Source: Clostridiales bacterium
GTDB lineage: Bacteria; Bacillota; Clostridia; Oscillospirales; Acutalibacteraceae
DNA length: 6,496 nt
Direction of reading: 5' to 3'
Assembly (NCBI GenBank): GCA_012511485.1
Contig: JAAZFZ010000014.1
Location: forward strand, 1 to 6,496
The notes beneath the pieces were generated by a model. That model made no database searches. It had not been told where the DNA came from and saw nothing but the letters and a program-made list of their open reading frames with translations. Below are positions 1 through 5,596 of the stretch, piece after piece; the stretch's first letter is position 1, and every line of letters begins with the position of its first letter. Made by a program: the position numbers and the translations under genes.

Positions 1-828
1 ATAGCGTTTTTTCTGCATAAAAACACTGATATAGTCATACTCACCTTGTTTGAAAACATTATGGAGGTTTCGGTTTACTCCGTTTATTATTCAATTGTTT
101 CCGGAGTGGAGAATCTGACAATAACATTTTCCTTAGGCCTTGAGGCAGCTTTTGGCAACATGATTGCAAGGAATGAAAAGCAAGCTCTGAAAAAAAACTT
201 TCATATGTTTGAATTCACTGCCTTTTCCATTACCACTGTCCTATTCACAAGCACTGCCCTGCTCATTCTCCCATTTGTTTGCGTTTACACTAAGGGATTG
301 ACCGATGTCAACTATTTGAGGCCAAATTTTGCCTATATTCTGGTTGCGGCTGAGGCGTTATACTGCATTAGAATGCCCTATAATTCCGTAGTGCTTGCGG
401 CGGGCCATTACAGGCAAACCAGAAACGGTGCTTTTGCCGAGGCATTGATAAACATAGCTCTTTCAATCATTCTTGTTAATTTTTTTGGAATTATCGGTGT
501 CGCTATCGGGACCTTTTGTGCAATGCTTTTTAGAACGGTGCAGTATGCCGTTTATCTCTCCTCAAACATAATCGAGGGCTGCCTGAAAAGCTTTATTAAA
601 CATATTATCATTACCGTGGGTGAGATAGCTGCAATTATCCTCATTGTCAAAGCTTTACCCTTCGGGGAAATTAACTCCTATGCCCAATGGGTTGTTTTTG
701 CTATGGTTGTTGTTCTCATTTCGACAATTATTACAGCGGCGGCAGGCGTGTTGTTTTACCGTGAAGATGTCCGCCATCTTCTGCTTCATCTGCGAAACTT
801 GCTTAAAGCCCGAAAAAACAAGGCATAA
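1..828 (+). CDS. Wzx-like polysaccharide flippase, C-terminal part (5' end outside window)
   Basis: The reading frame is open from the first base and ends at TAA 826-828, giving 275 residues. A TTG at 46 is not a believable start because the frame continues upstream with family-like sequence. The protein is a run of hydrophobic helices with short basic loops, typical of the C-terminal half of MATE/MVF-superfamily flippases that move lipid-linked sugar units across the cytoplasmic membrane. Recognisable landmarks are a VSVYSVYYSIVSG segment near the window start, the EAAFGNMIA stretch, the R-x-P-Y-N-S-V-V-x-A-A-G-H-Y-x-Q-T loop, the EALINIALSIILV helix and a G-V-A-I-G-T segment before an FRTVQ turn. 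The tail is short and basic (LKARKNKA). No hairpin terminator follows the stop, so readthrough into putP is possible, although putP has its own promoter. The family call is from recalled homologues. The sugar substrate cannot be read from this part. Confidence 0.85.
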   Translation: MAFFLHKNTDIVILTLFENIMEVSVYSVYYSIVSGVENLTITFSLGLEAAFGNMIARNEKQALKKNFHMFEFTAFSITTVLFTSTALLILPFVCVYTKGLTDVNYLRPNFAYILVAAEALYCIRMPYNSVVLAAGHYRQTRNGAFAEALINIALSIILVNFFGIIGVAIGTFCAMLFRTVQYAVYLSSNIIEGCLKSFIKHIIITVGEIAAIILIVKALPFGEINSYAQWVVFAMVVVLISTIITAAAGVLFYREDVRHLLLHLRNLLKARKNKA

Positions 829-851
829 TGCTATACACCTTTTCCCCCGGC

Positions 852-879
852 TTGACAATTTTTTCTTGAGTTATAGACT
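852..879 (+). promoter_or_regulatory. possible upstream promoter of putP (TTGACA / TAGACT)
   Basis: A perfect -35 hexamer TTGACA at 852-857 is followed 16 bp later by a mediocre -10, TAGACT (874-879, four of six consensus bases). It overlaps the stronger downstream promoter and may be a minor second start, or the hexamer may simply be chance. It lies 31 bp from the good TATAAT at 889, which is too far to pair with it. Confidence 0.25.
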
Positions 880-894
880 CTGTTGTGCTATAAT
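866..894 (+). promoter_or_regulatory. sigma-A promoter of putP with extended -10
   Basis: The -35 TTGAGT (866-871) is separated by 17 bp from a perfect -10 TATAAT (889-894). The -10 is preceded by TGC (886-888), an extended -10 TGn element, which offsets the imperfect -35. Transcription should begin near 901, giving a leader of about 30 nt. No riboswitch or attenuator fits in that leader. Confidence 0.7.
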
Positions 895-918
895 TTACCG
901 GTTATATTTTTTAAGTTC

Positions 919-924
919 GGAGGA
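919..924 (+). promoter_or_regulatory. ribosome binding site fixing the GTG start of putP
   Basis: GGAGGA lies 7 nt before GTG 932. This is the only strong Shine-Dalgarno in the region. It shows that the longer in-frame extension back into the flippase gene (to 644) is not translated as part of the symporter. Confidence 0.8.
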
Positions 925-931
925 TAAATCA

Positions 932-2494
932 GTGAATTTCGACACTATACAAATTATCATTACTATGTGCTGTTATATGGCTGTAGTAATCGGAATCGGG
1001 CTTTATTTTGCAAAGCGCTCAAATGCAAGCACGGACAACTACCTTATCGGCGGCAGAACCCTTGGTCCCTGGGTTGCGGCTATGAGTGCCGAGGCATCTG
1101 ACATGAGCGGCTGGCTTCTCATGGGGTTGCCGGGCGTTGCCTACTGGTGCGGTCTCAGTGATGCGATTTGGACTGCCATCGGGCTGCTGATAGGAACATA
1201 TGTCAACTGGCTTATTGTTGCAAGGCGGCTCCATTCCTATTCAATCCTTGCAAACAACTCAATTACAATACCCGATTACTTGAGCAACCGCTTTAAAGAG
1301 AAGAATAAGGTTATAATGACAGTGGCGGCAGTTTTCATTCTTGTGTTTTTCACAGTTTATGCCTCAAGCTGCTTTGTAACTGTCGGCAAGCTGTTCAACT
1401 CCCTGTTCGGCTTCTCTTATCATTCTATGATGATAGCGGGTGCTGTTTTCGTTGTTATTTACACTTTCCTTGGTGGTTTCCTTGCCGAGAGCACATCGGA
1501 TTTCATGCAGGCGATTGTAATGATTCTTGCTCTTTCCACTTTGCTTGTTGTTTCGGTATTCCGTGCCGGAGGGATTTCCGCTGTCATTGATAATTTGAGA
1601 GAAATACCCGGCTTCCTGGATTTCTTCGGCATTGCTGTGCCGATAGTTAAGGACGGCGTACAGCAGGTTTCCTCCACAGGGGAAGCATTTTTCGGCCCCG
1701 CCGGAAAGTACGGGCTGCTGACGGTTATTTCCACAATGTCATGGGGTCTCGGCTATTTCGGTGTCCCGCAAGTTCTTCTTCGCTTCATGGCTGTTAGGAA
1801 GCAGAGCGAAATTAAAAAGTCCAGAAGGATTGCTACAATCTGGTGCTGCATTTCCCTTTTCGCCGCAGTATTTATCGGTTTAATAGGCCGTTCTCTTTAC
1901 CCAACTGCGTTGCTTACCGCAAGCGATGCTGAAAGTATTTTTATCACTATGGCAACAAGGCTGCTGCCCACTCTTGTCGCAGGGATTGCAATGGCGGGAA
2001 TTCTTGCTGCTACAATCAGCTCTTCCGACTCCTACCTTCTGATTTCAGCCTCCGCTTTTTCAAAAAACATCTATCAGGGTCTCTTTAAGAAGAACGCAAG
2101 CGACAAGCAGGTCATGACTGTAACAAGAATCGTTCTTGCTTTGGTTGCAATTATTGGAATAATCATTGCCCTTGACGAGAACAGCATAATCTTCAAGGTC
2201 GTTTCCTTTGCATGGGCAGGCTTCGGTGCAACATTCGGCCCGATAATGCTTTTCTCACTATTCTGGAAGAGGACTACAAGGCAGGGTGCAATTGCGGGTA
2301 TGCTTTCGGGCGGAATCATGGTTTTTTTCTGGAGACTTGTGCTCAAGCCTATGGGCGGAGCTCTGGGTATTTACGAGCTGCTGCCTGCGTTCGTATTCTC
2401 ATGCATAGTCATTGTTATCGTTTCGCTCATAACGGCCGAACCCTCCGATATAATCAAGAAGGAATTTGACGCCGCTAAAGCCTACAAGGATTAA
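932..2494 (+). CDS. putP: Sodium/proline symporter PutP
   Basis: A 520-residue member of the solute:sodium symporter family that imports L-proline with Na+ across the cytoplasmic membrane, for nutrition or osmoprotection. The GTG start is chosen because GGAGGA sits 7 nt upstream and the resulting N-terminus aligns with E. coli PutP (about 500 residues). Near-identical PutP blocks are visible: D-N-Y-L-I-G-G-R-T-L-G-P (35-46), A-S-D-M-S-G-W-L-L-M-G-L-P-G (55-68), YTFLGGFLA, SWGLGYFGVPQVLLRFMA and SFAWAGFGATFGP. D57 matches the known Na+ ligand Asp55 of E. coli PutP, with S59-G60-W61 matching its proline-site residues. S363-S364 take the place of Ser340-Thr341, a conservative change. A loop before SWGLGYFG is longer than in E. 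coli, as I recall for Firmicutes PutPs. There is no adjacent proline dehydrogenase, so this is uptake only here. The gene is a single transcription unit with its own promoter and terminator. Confidence 0.93.
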   Translation: MNFDTIQIIITMCCYMAVVIGIGLYFAKRSNASTDNYLIGGRTLGPWVAAMSAEASDMSGWLLMGLPGVAYWCGLSDAIWTAIGLLIGTYVNWLIVARRLHSYSILANNSITIPDYLSNRFKEKNKVIMTVAAVFILVFFTVYASSCFVTVGKLFNSLFGFSYHSMMIAGAVFVVIYTFLGGFLAESTSDFMQAIVMILALSTLLVVSVFRAGGISAVIDNLREIPGFLDFFGIAVPIVKDGVQQVSSTGEAFFGPAGKYGLLTVISTMSWGLGYFGVPQVLLRFMAVRKQSEIKKSRRIATIWCCISLFAAVFIGLIGRSLYPTALLTASDAESIFITMATRLLPTLVAGIAMAGILAATISSSDSYLLISASAFSKNIYQGLFKKNASDKQVMTVTRIVLALVAIIGIIIALDENSIIFKVVSFAWAGFGATFGPIMLFSLFWKRTTRQGAIAGMLSGGIMVFFWRLVLKPMGGALGIYELLPAFVFSCIVIVIVSLITAEPSDIIKKEFDAAKAYKD

Positions 2495-2504
2495 GCACTA
2501 CAGT

Positions 2505-2542
2505 ATAACCGCCATTCGCTTGTGAATGGCGGTTATTTTTTT
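2505..2542 (+). terminator. intrinsic terminator of putP
   Basis: A perfect 13-bp stem (2505-2517 with 2524-2536, core ACCGCCATTC/GAATGGCGGT) with a 6-nt loop ends in a run of seven T (2536-2542). It starts 10 nt after the putP stop codon and isolates putP from the next gene. Confidence 0.93.
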
Positions 2543-2555
2543 GGGTATCGGCTCA

Positions 2556-2584
2556 TTGAAAACAAGGTTTATTTTTGTTACAAT
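2556..2584 (+). promoter_or_regulatory. sigma-A promoter of the GDPD-like gene
   Basis: The -35 TTGAAA (2556-2561), a 17-bp spacer and the -10 TACAAT (2579-2584) are seen, with TGT (2576-2578) forming an extended -10. Transcription should start near 2591, giving a leader of about 58 nt. It lies directly downstream of the putP terminator, so the gene is independently transcribed. Confidence 0.7.
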
Positions 2585-2593
2585 AATATTGTA
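2579..2593. promoter_or_regulatory. perfect 7-1-7 palindrome over the -10, candidate operator
   Basis: TACAATA-A-TATTGTA is a perfect inverted repeat with 7-nt arms and a 1-nt centre. It covers the whole -10 hexamer and reaches the expected transcription start. A repressor bound here would block RNA polymerase. The 7-1-7 geometry is that of Fur/PerR/Zur-type boxes, but the bases do not match the Fur, PerR or Zur consensus sequences well enough to name a regulator. The region is AT-rich, so chance symmetry remains possible. Confidence 0.4.
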
Positions 2594-2636
2594 TGGAATA
2601 GTTTTCCTGCAATTATTTGAAATATAGTAAAGGTAC

Positions 2637-2640
2637 AGGT
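2637..2640 (+). promoter_or_regulatory. weak ribosome binding site of the GDPD-like gene
   Basis: AGGT (2637-2640) lies 8 nt before ATG 2649. A second AGGT at 2631-2634 would suit the in-frame TTG at 2643, which would add two residues. ATG is preferred as the stronger codon with adequate spacing. Both signals are weak, which suggests modest translation. Confidence 0.45.
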
Positions 2641-2648
2641 GCTTGGGG

Positions 2649-3428
2649 ATGGAAACTCAGTTTTTAAGAATACTAATCGGGCTGTTAAGCGTTTTTGCAA
2701 ACCTGATTCTTTTGTTATCGAATTCTGCTCAGATAAAGGAAATCACATCAAATCCACTGAACCTGCCTGAAAGCTTTACTGTCACTGCACATTCGGGCGC
2801 GCTTTTGACTGTGCCGAATTCTCTCTATTCTCTGAGGGTGGCCATTGCATCTGATGTTGAGGTTGTTGAGGTTGACCTCAATTTCCGCCCTGACGGCACA
2901 CCAGTCACGGCTCATGATAAGCCGAAAAGCAACACAGGCGGCGTTTTGTTTTCAAAGGCACTCGGTGAAATTGCAAAGAGCGACACGGTCATGGTAAACC
3001 TTGACCTGAAATCCGTTTCAAACCTCGTCGTAATCGAGGATTTAGTTGAGGAGAACGGGCTCATGGGCAGGGTGTTTTTCACGGGTATCGGCAAGGATTT
3101 CTTAAATGAAGTCAGGGAACACTGCCCTGATATCCCTTATTATCTCAACTATAATTCAAGCCCCGATTATAATAATACTCCGGAGGAAATCGAGTCAATT
3201 GTCAATGATGTCATAAGTGCCGGAGCAATAGGAATAAACATGGATTCTGGCAATTTCACAGCTGAATTATGCTCAGCTATGCACGAAAAAGGGCTGCTCG
3301 TATCCGTCTGGACGATAGATAAAACTATTGAGCAGTACCGGACTTTGGCTCTATGCCCGGATAACATAACAACAAGGCAGCCCTTAAAGCTCCAAAAAAT
3401 AATTCAAAAGTGGCAGAGTTATGAGTAA
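2649..3428 (+). CDS. Membrane-anchored glycerophosphodiester phosphodiesterase-family protein with divergent active site
   Basis: A 259-residue protein. Residues about 6-24 form a hydrophobic helix with no signal-peptidase site that I can see, so it is probably an N-terminal membrane anchor with the catalytic domain outside the cell. The rest follows the GDPD TIM-barrel pattern. T-A-H48-S-G stands for the usual A-H-R-G, then V-P-N-S-L-Y-S-L (55-62) for P-E-N-T, E74-V-D76 for E-x-D, DGTPVTAH89-D90 for the DGxPVxxHD block, N-L-D119-L-K121 for x-I-E-I-K, S-V-W221-T-I-D near the C-terminus, and N-I-T-T-R-Q-P in place of G-I-I-T-D-x-P. His48, Glu74, Asp76, His89 and Lys121 are kept. The Arg after the first His is Ser and the Glu of the E-x-K motif is Asp. 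Family members hydrolyse glycerophosphodiesters from lipids or teichoic acid. Whether this one does is uncertain. It is a single gene with its own promoter, convergent with the PHP gene. Confidence 0.8.
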   Translation: METQFLRILIGLLSVFANLILLLSNSAQIKEITSNPLNLPESFTVTAHSGALLTVPNSLYSLRVAIASDVEVVEVDLNFRPDGTPVTAHDKPKSNTGGVLFSKALGEIAKSDTVMVNLDLKSVSNLVVIEDLVEENGLMGRVFFTGIGKDFLNEVREHCPDIPYYLNYNSSPDYNNTPEEIESIVNDVISAGAIGINMDSGNFTAELCSAMHEKGLLVSVWTIDKTIEQYRTLALCPDNITTRQPLKLQKIIQKWQSYE

Positions 3429-3481
3429 ATATAATAATACTATTTGCGCAGTATTTAAGGATAAACACAATTAAAATAACA

Positions 3482-3521
3482 GCGGGTACTGTCATGCAGA
3501 TAAGACAGACCCGCCGTTTTT
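3482..3521 (+). terminator. intrinsic terminator between convergent GDPD-like and PHP genes, probably bidirectional
   Basis: The stem GCGGGT (3482-3487) pairs with ACCCGC (3509-3514) and continues as CTGTC (3489-3493) with GACAG (3504-3508). There is one bulged A (3488) and a 10-nt loop. A run of five T follows (3517-3521), so it works on the + strand for the GDPD-like gene. On the - strand it lies about 22 nt past the PHP stop and is followed by a weaker T-rich tract (complement of the A-rich 3468-3478), so it may also end that transcript. Confidence 0.8.
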
Positions 3522-3536
3522 AATATTTTTCAGTTA

Positions 3537-4919
3537 TCATTTTTTGAAACGCTTTTTTGCCTTCTTTTTTGCTAGCCTATACATCTCCTGAGCAAACACA
3601 TATATTAAAATGCTCTTAATTCTGAATACTGATTTGTCGAGGAACTGCTCGGCTTTTGTGTCATCCTCAAATGGAAAAGTTTGACCGAGAGTTCCGTCAT
3701 CGAGAATAAAGGCCTGTGTCAGGCAGATGCCGCCGTCCCCAATAAGCTGAGCCCTGACATAGCATGAAATCTTATCGCTGTAATCACGAAGCTTTATGCT
3801 CTCGCCATGTGCAATTATTTTACCGTCGGCAATCCACTGGATTTCATTAAAGTTGACGCCTTGGAGAGTTATTATGTCTCTGTCATCATCAACGGTTATC
3901 CTCGTCACCCTGGGATAGTCGCCCTTAGCCACAAAATCCTTTCCCAGCTCTCTTTTTGCAAACTTTGTGACAGCGAAAAATGCACCCGTTTCCATGCAGT
4001 TGCGGAGATTTTCAACTGTATTCTCCTTCATCATATAGGTGCCGAAGCTCGTATCAATATCGCTCAATGAATGGGCATCGCTGTTTGAAAAACCGAAAAC
4101 ATTCCGCCCGTAGGGTATGACTACCTTTAAAATCTCATCCCACAGAACACGGTCGGCGCAGGTGTCAATGTCAATCCTATTGAAAACCTCCATGCCCACA
4201 CAGCTTTTATACTTCCGAAAAATATCCGCAAAAAACTTGATATTTTTCGGGTCTTCTGCGTTTTTGATATCTGTGTATGATTCAATCCAGTCACCCGGGT
4301 GGTTGATATGTGAAATGCCGCCGGAGACTTCAACTGCCCTGACAGGCCTTTCAAAATCGTTCTCCCTGCCCCTTTTGCCCTGACCGACATTTGTAAAATA
4401 CCCATTGACATGAGATTTTGTTAATACGGCACTATTAATCTCTATACATTCCTTGACATCGAGCATTCCCCTGCCGCCTCTGTCCGCCCCTGTAAGGATT
4501 TCGCTGTACCTCTCATCGGTCAGATGTCGTGGCTTTTTGAAATATGATTGAAAGCTAAAAAGAGTCCTGCGCGGCGGCTTGTTCCAGCCGTGATTTATTA
4601 TCCCATGGTCTGTCATGCAAAGAATATCATAATCATGCTCATAATATGCCTCAATCATATCCGCAAAGTCCACGCCTGCATCGCTTGCTCTGGAATGTGT
4701 ATGTAGATTACCCTTCAGGCTATGCCAGGTGTCCCAATCAACCTGCGCATAGGGTAAGGTAATTTTAAACTCCTTGACAGTGCCGCCATCTATTTGCTTT
4801 TCATCGTCGTGAGAAGTAAATCTCTTTTTATCGGCTGCACTCTTTAGAATAAACAGCCCGCCGACAGCGGCGGTGCTTGCGGATGCAGCTATTGCAGCTG
4901 CTTTTTTTGTCTTTTTCAT
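3537..4919 (-). CDS. Membrane-anchored PHP-domain metal-dependent phosphoesterase
   Basis: A 460-residue protein read from ATG at 4919, with AGGGGA 6 nt upstream, to TGA at 3537-3539. The N-terminus is lysine-rich (KKTKK) followed by an Ala-rich hydrophobic segment (7-26), so it is a signal anchor or signal peptide and the domain is probably outside the membrane. The PHP metal-binding motifs are all present: N-L-H73-T-H75-S, M-T-D104-H105-G, the S-G-G-I-S-H204-I-N-H207-P-G block, G-M-E244-V-F-N and N-S-D281-A-H283-S. A typical family stretch around L-T-D-E-R-Y-S-E-I-L-T-G-A-D-R-G-G (133-149) is also seen. The part after about residue 335 looks like a separate beta-rich domain (V-T-R-I-T-V-D-D through the QWIADGKII region). 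The C-terminus is strongly basic (KKKAKKRFKK). PHP proteins hydrolyse phosphate esters with two or three metal ions. The substrate is unknown here. It is not a DNA polymerase or a histidinol phosphatase, judging by length and anchor. Confidence 0.88.
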   Translation of the reverse strand: MKKTKKAAAIAASASTAAVGGLFILKSAADKKRFTSHDDEKQIDGGTVKEFKITLPYAQVDWDTWHSLKGNLHTHSRASDAGVDFADMIEAYYEHDYDILCMTDHGIINHGWNKPPRRTLFSFQSYFKKPRHLTDERYSEILTGADRGGRGMLDVKECIEINSAVLTKSHVNGYFTNVGQGKRGRENDFERPVRAVEVSGGISHINHPGDWIESYTDIKNAEDPKNIKFFADIFRKYKSCVGMEVFNRIDIDTCADRVLWDEILKVVIPYGRNVFGFSNSDAHSLSDIDTSFGTYMMKENTVENLRNCMETGAFFAVTKFAKRELGKDFVAKGDYPRVTRITVDDDRDIITLQGVNFNEIQWIADGKIIAHGESIKLRDYSDKISCYVRAQLIGDGGICLTQAFILDDGTLGQTFPFEDDTKAEQFLDKSVFRIKSILIYVFAQEMYRLAKKKAKKRFKK

Positions 4920-4925
4920 ACCAAG

Positions 4926-4931
4926 TCCCCT
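4926..4931 (-). promoter_or_regulatory. ribosome binding site of the PHP gene
   Basis: On the minus strand this reads AGGGGA, 6 nt before the ATG at 4919. It is a good Shine-Dalgarno and confirms that start. Confidence 0.75.
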
Positions 4932-4981
4932 TTTTTGTGTGCATAAACGGATAATGCCATTCGTAGACGCTCATTTACCAT

Positions 4982-5010
4982 ATTATAACACCGTTATTTT
5001 CATTTTTCAA
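4982..5010 (-). promoter_or_regulatory. sigma-A promoter of the PHP gene with extended -10
   Basis: On the minus strand the -35 TTGAAA (5010-5005), a 17-bp spacer and a perfect -10 TATAAT (4987-4982) are seen, with TGT just before the -10. Transcription should start near 4975, leaving a leader of about 55 nt. A short inverted repeat ATAAC-ACC-GTTAT (4985-4997) overlaps the -10 and is a weak operator candidate. Confidence 0.75.
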
Positions 5011-5083
5011 GCCGAAATGCCGCCTGAGGTTGCTCTGTGTCGGTTATTATTTCCATGCCGCCTGTTTGGGTATTACCCCTTGC

Positions 5084-5112
5084 TGAACACTATTGTGCTC
5101 GCAGCATAAAAT
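5084..5112 (+). promoter_or_regulatory. probable promoter of the Staygreen gene
   Basis: TGAACA (5084-5089, four of six -35 bases) is spaced 17 bp from TAAAAT (5107-5112, five of six -10 bases). There is no TGn extension. Transcription should start near 5119, about 25 nt before the ATG. It is weaker than the other promoters in the window. Confidence 0.4.
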
Positions 5113-5131
5113 GAAAAGAGTTCAATAGATT

Positions 5132-5135
5132 GGAG
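5132..5135 (+). promoter_or_regulatory. ribosome binding site fixing the ATG start of the Staygreen gene
   Basis: GGAG ends 8 nt before ATG 5144. The in-frame GTG at 5135 overlaps this site and is therefore not the start. Confidence 0.7.
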
Positions 5136-5143
5136 TGCTTAAT

Positions 5144-5587
5144 ATGAAAAATGTTAATCCAAGAAAAGTGTTTACACAGTACCGTGACTGCATAGAGCCA
5201 TACGAACCCGTCCTCACAAGGAAATATACGATAACCCACTCTGATGTCTCCGCTGAAATGTTTGTGTTCATCGCCTCGAATTATGCCTGCGACAAGGTTA
5301 CCGCAGTTCACGATGATGTAAAAATTGCATGGGAAAAAGGTGAAAAGGACCTTATTCTCAAGGGTGTTGTTGATGTTGACGGGAAGCAGGCTGCCATGGC
5401 AAAAATACGCAACAAAATTTTTCTAAACGAAATACCGCTTGCCCTGCAGGCACTCAGGTGGGCTGACCGTTTTTTGTTCCGCAAAAGTCCGGAGCTTGAC
5501 AAAACTCCGATATTTATTCATTTTAAGTCGGACAGCCCGGAATTCAACAAAATTTACAGCTTAGGCTTAATAGGCTATTACAAATAA
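5144..5587 (+). CDS. Staygreen-family protein (bacterial SGR homologue, putative Mg-dechelatase fold)
   Basis: A 147-residue protein with no signal peptide or membrane helix, so cytosolic. Its length suits the single-domain bacterial Staygreen proteins. Plant SGR adds a transit peptide and a Cys-rich tail, neither present here. Recognised family blocks are N-P-R-K-V-F-x-x-Y-R near the start, the R-K-Y-T-I-T-H32-S-D34 motif, D57-D-V-x-x-x-W63, the I-F-L-N-E-I-P-L-A-L-Q-A-L-R-W-A-D-R block (about 95-115), then L-D-K-T-P-I-F-I-H-F and a final FNKIYSLGLIGYYK. In plants SGR removes the central Mg2+ from chlorophyll a. His and Asp of the H-x-D motif are, as I recall, the residues reported as important in a bacterial homologue. 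Both are kept. The native substrate in non-photosynthetic bacteria is not known. The gene is transcribed divergently from the PHP gene and converges with the AEC permease with a 9-bp gap. The family call is confident, but the activity is inference. Confidence 0.88.
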   Translation: MKNVNPRKVFTQYRDCIEPYEPVLTRKYTITHSDVSAEMFVFIASNYACDKVTAVHDDVKIAWEKGEKDLILKGVVDVDGKQAAMAKIRNKIFLNEIPLALQALRWADRFLFRKSPELDKTPIFIHFKSDSPEFNKIYSLGLIGYYK

Positions 5588-5596
5588 AATGAAACG

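Larger units (their letters stand above)
4920..5143. other. divergent intergenic region between PHP and Staygreen genes
   Basis: A 224-bp region carrying promoters for both flanking genes. The middle part (5011-5080) has no gene I can support. It holds a 10-bp direct repeat, ATGCCGCCTG (5017-5026 and 5055-5064, 38 bp apart), and a small perfect palindrome, GGGTA-T-TACCC (5068-5078), just upstream of the Staygreen promoter. No tRNA, riboswitch or small RNA fold is recognisable. Confidence 0.6.

Noticed and set aside
889..906. TATAA / TTATA inverted repeat over the putP -10 as an operator
   Set aside because: The arms are only 5 nt of A and T with an 8-nt unmatched spacer, which is expected by chance around a -10 box.
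644..931. Long N-terminal extension of the putP frame overlapping the flippase gene
   Set aside because: PutP proteins start near the GTG at 932, a strong GGAGGA sits just before it, and the extension spans the promoter and has no family similarity.
3435..3455. AATACT / AGTATT hairpin just after the GDPD-like gene as a terminator
   Set aside because: The 6-bp stem has one G-C pair and no T-run. The GC-rich hairpin at 3482 is far more convincing.
3807..4383. Open frames antisense to the PHP gene (3807-4070 and 4117-4383 on +, plus 4127-4411 on -)
   Set aside because: They are shadows of a well-supported gene, with no ribosome binding sites or recognisable protein motifs.
4873..5109. 78-codon + strand frame over the PHP start and intergenic region
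   Set aside because: It runs antisense through the PHP start and promoter, has no good ribosome binding site, and its sequence resembles no family I know.
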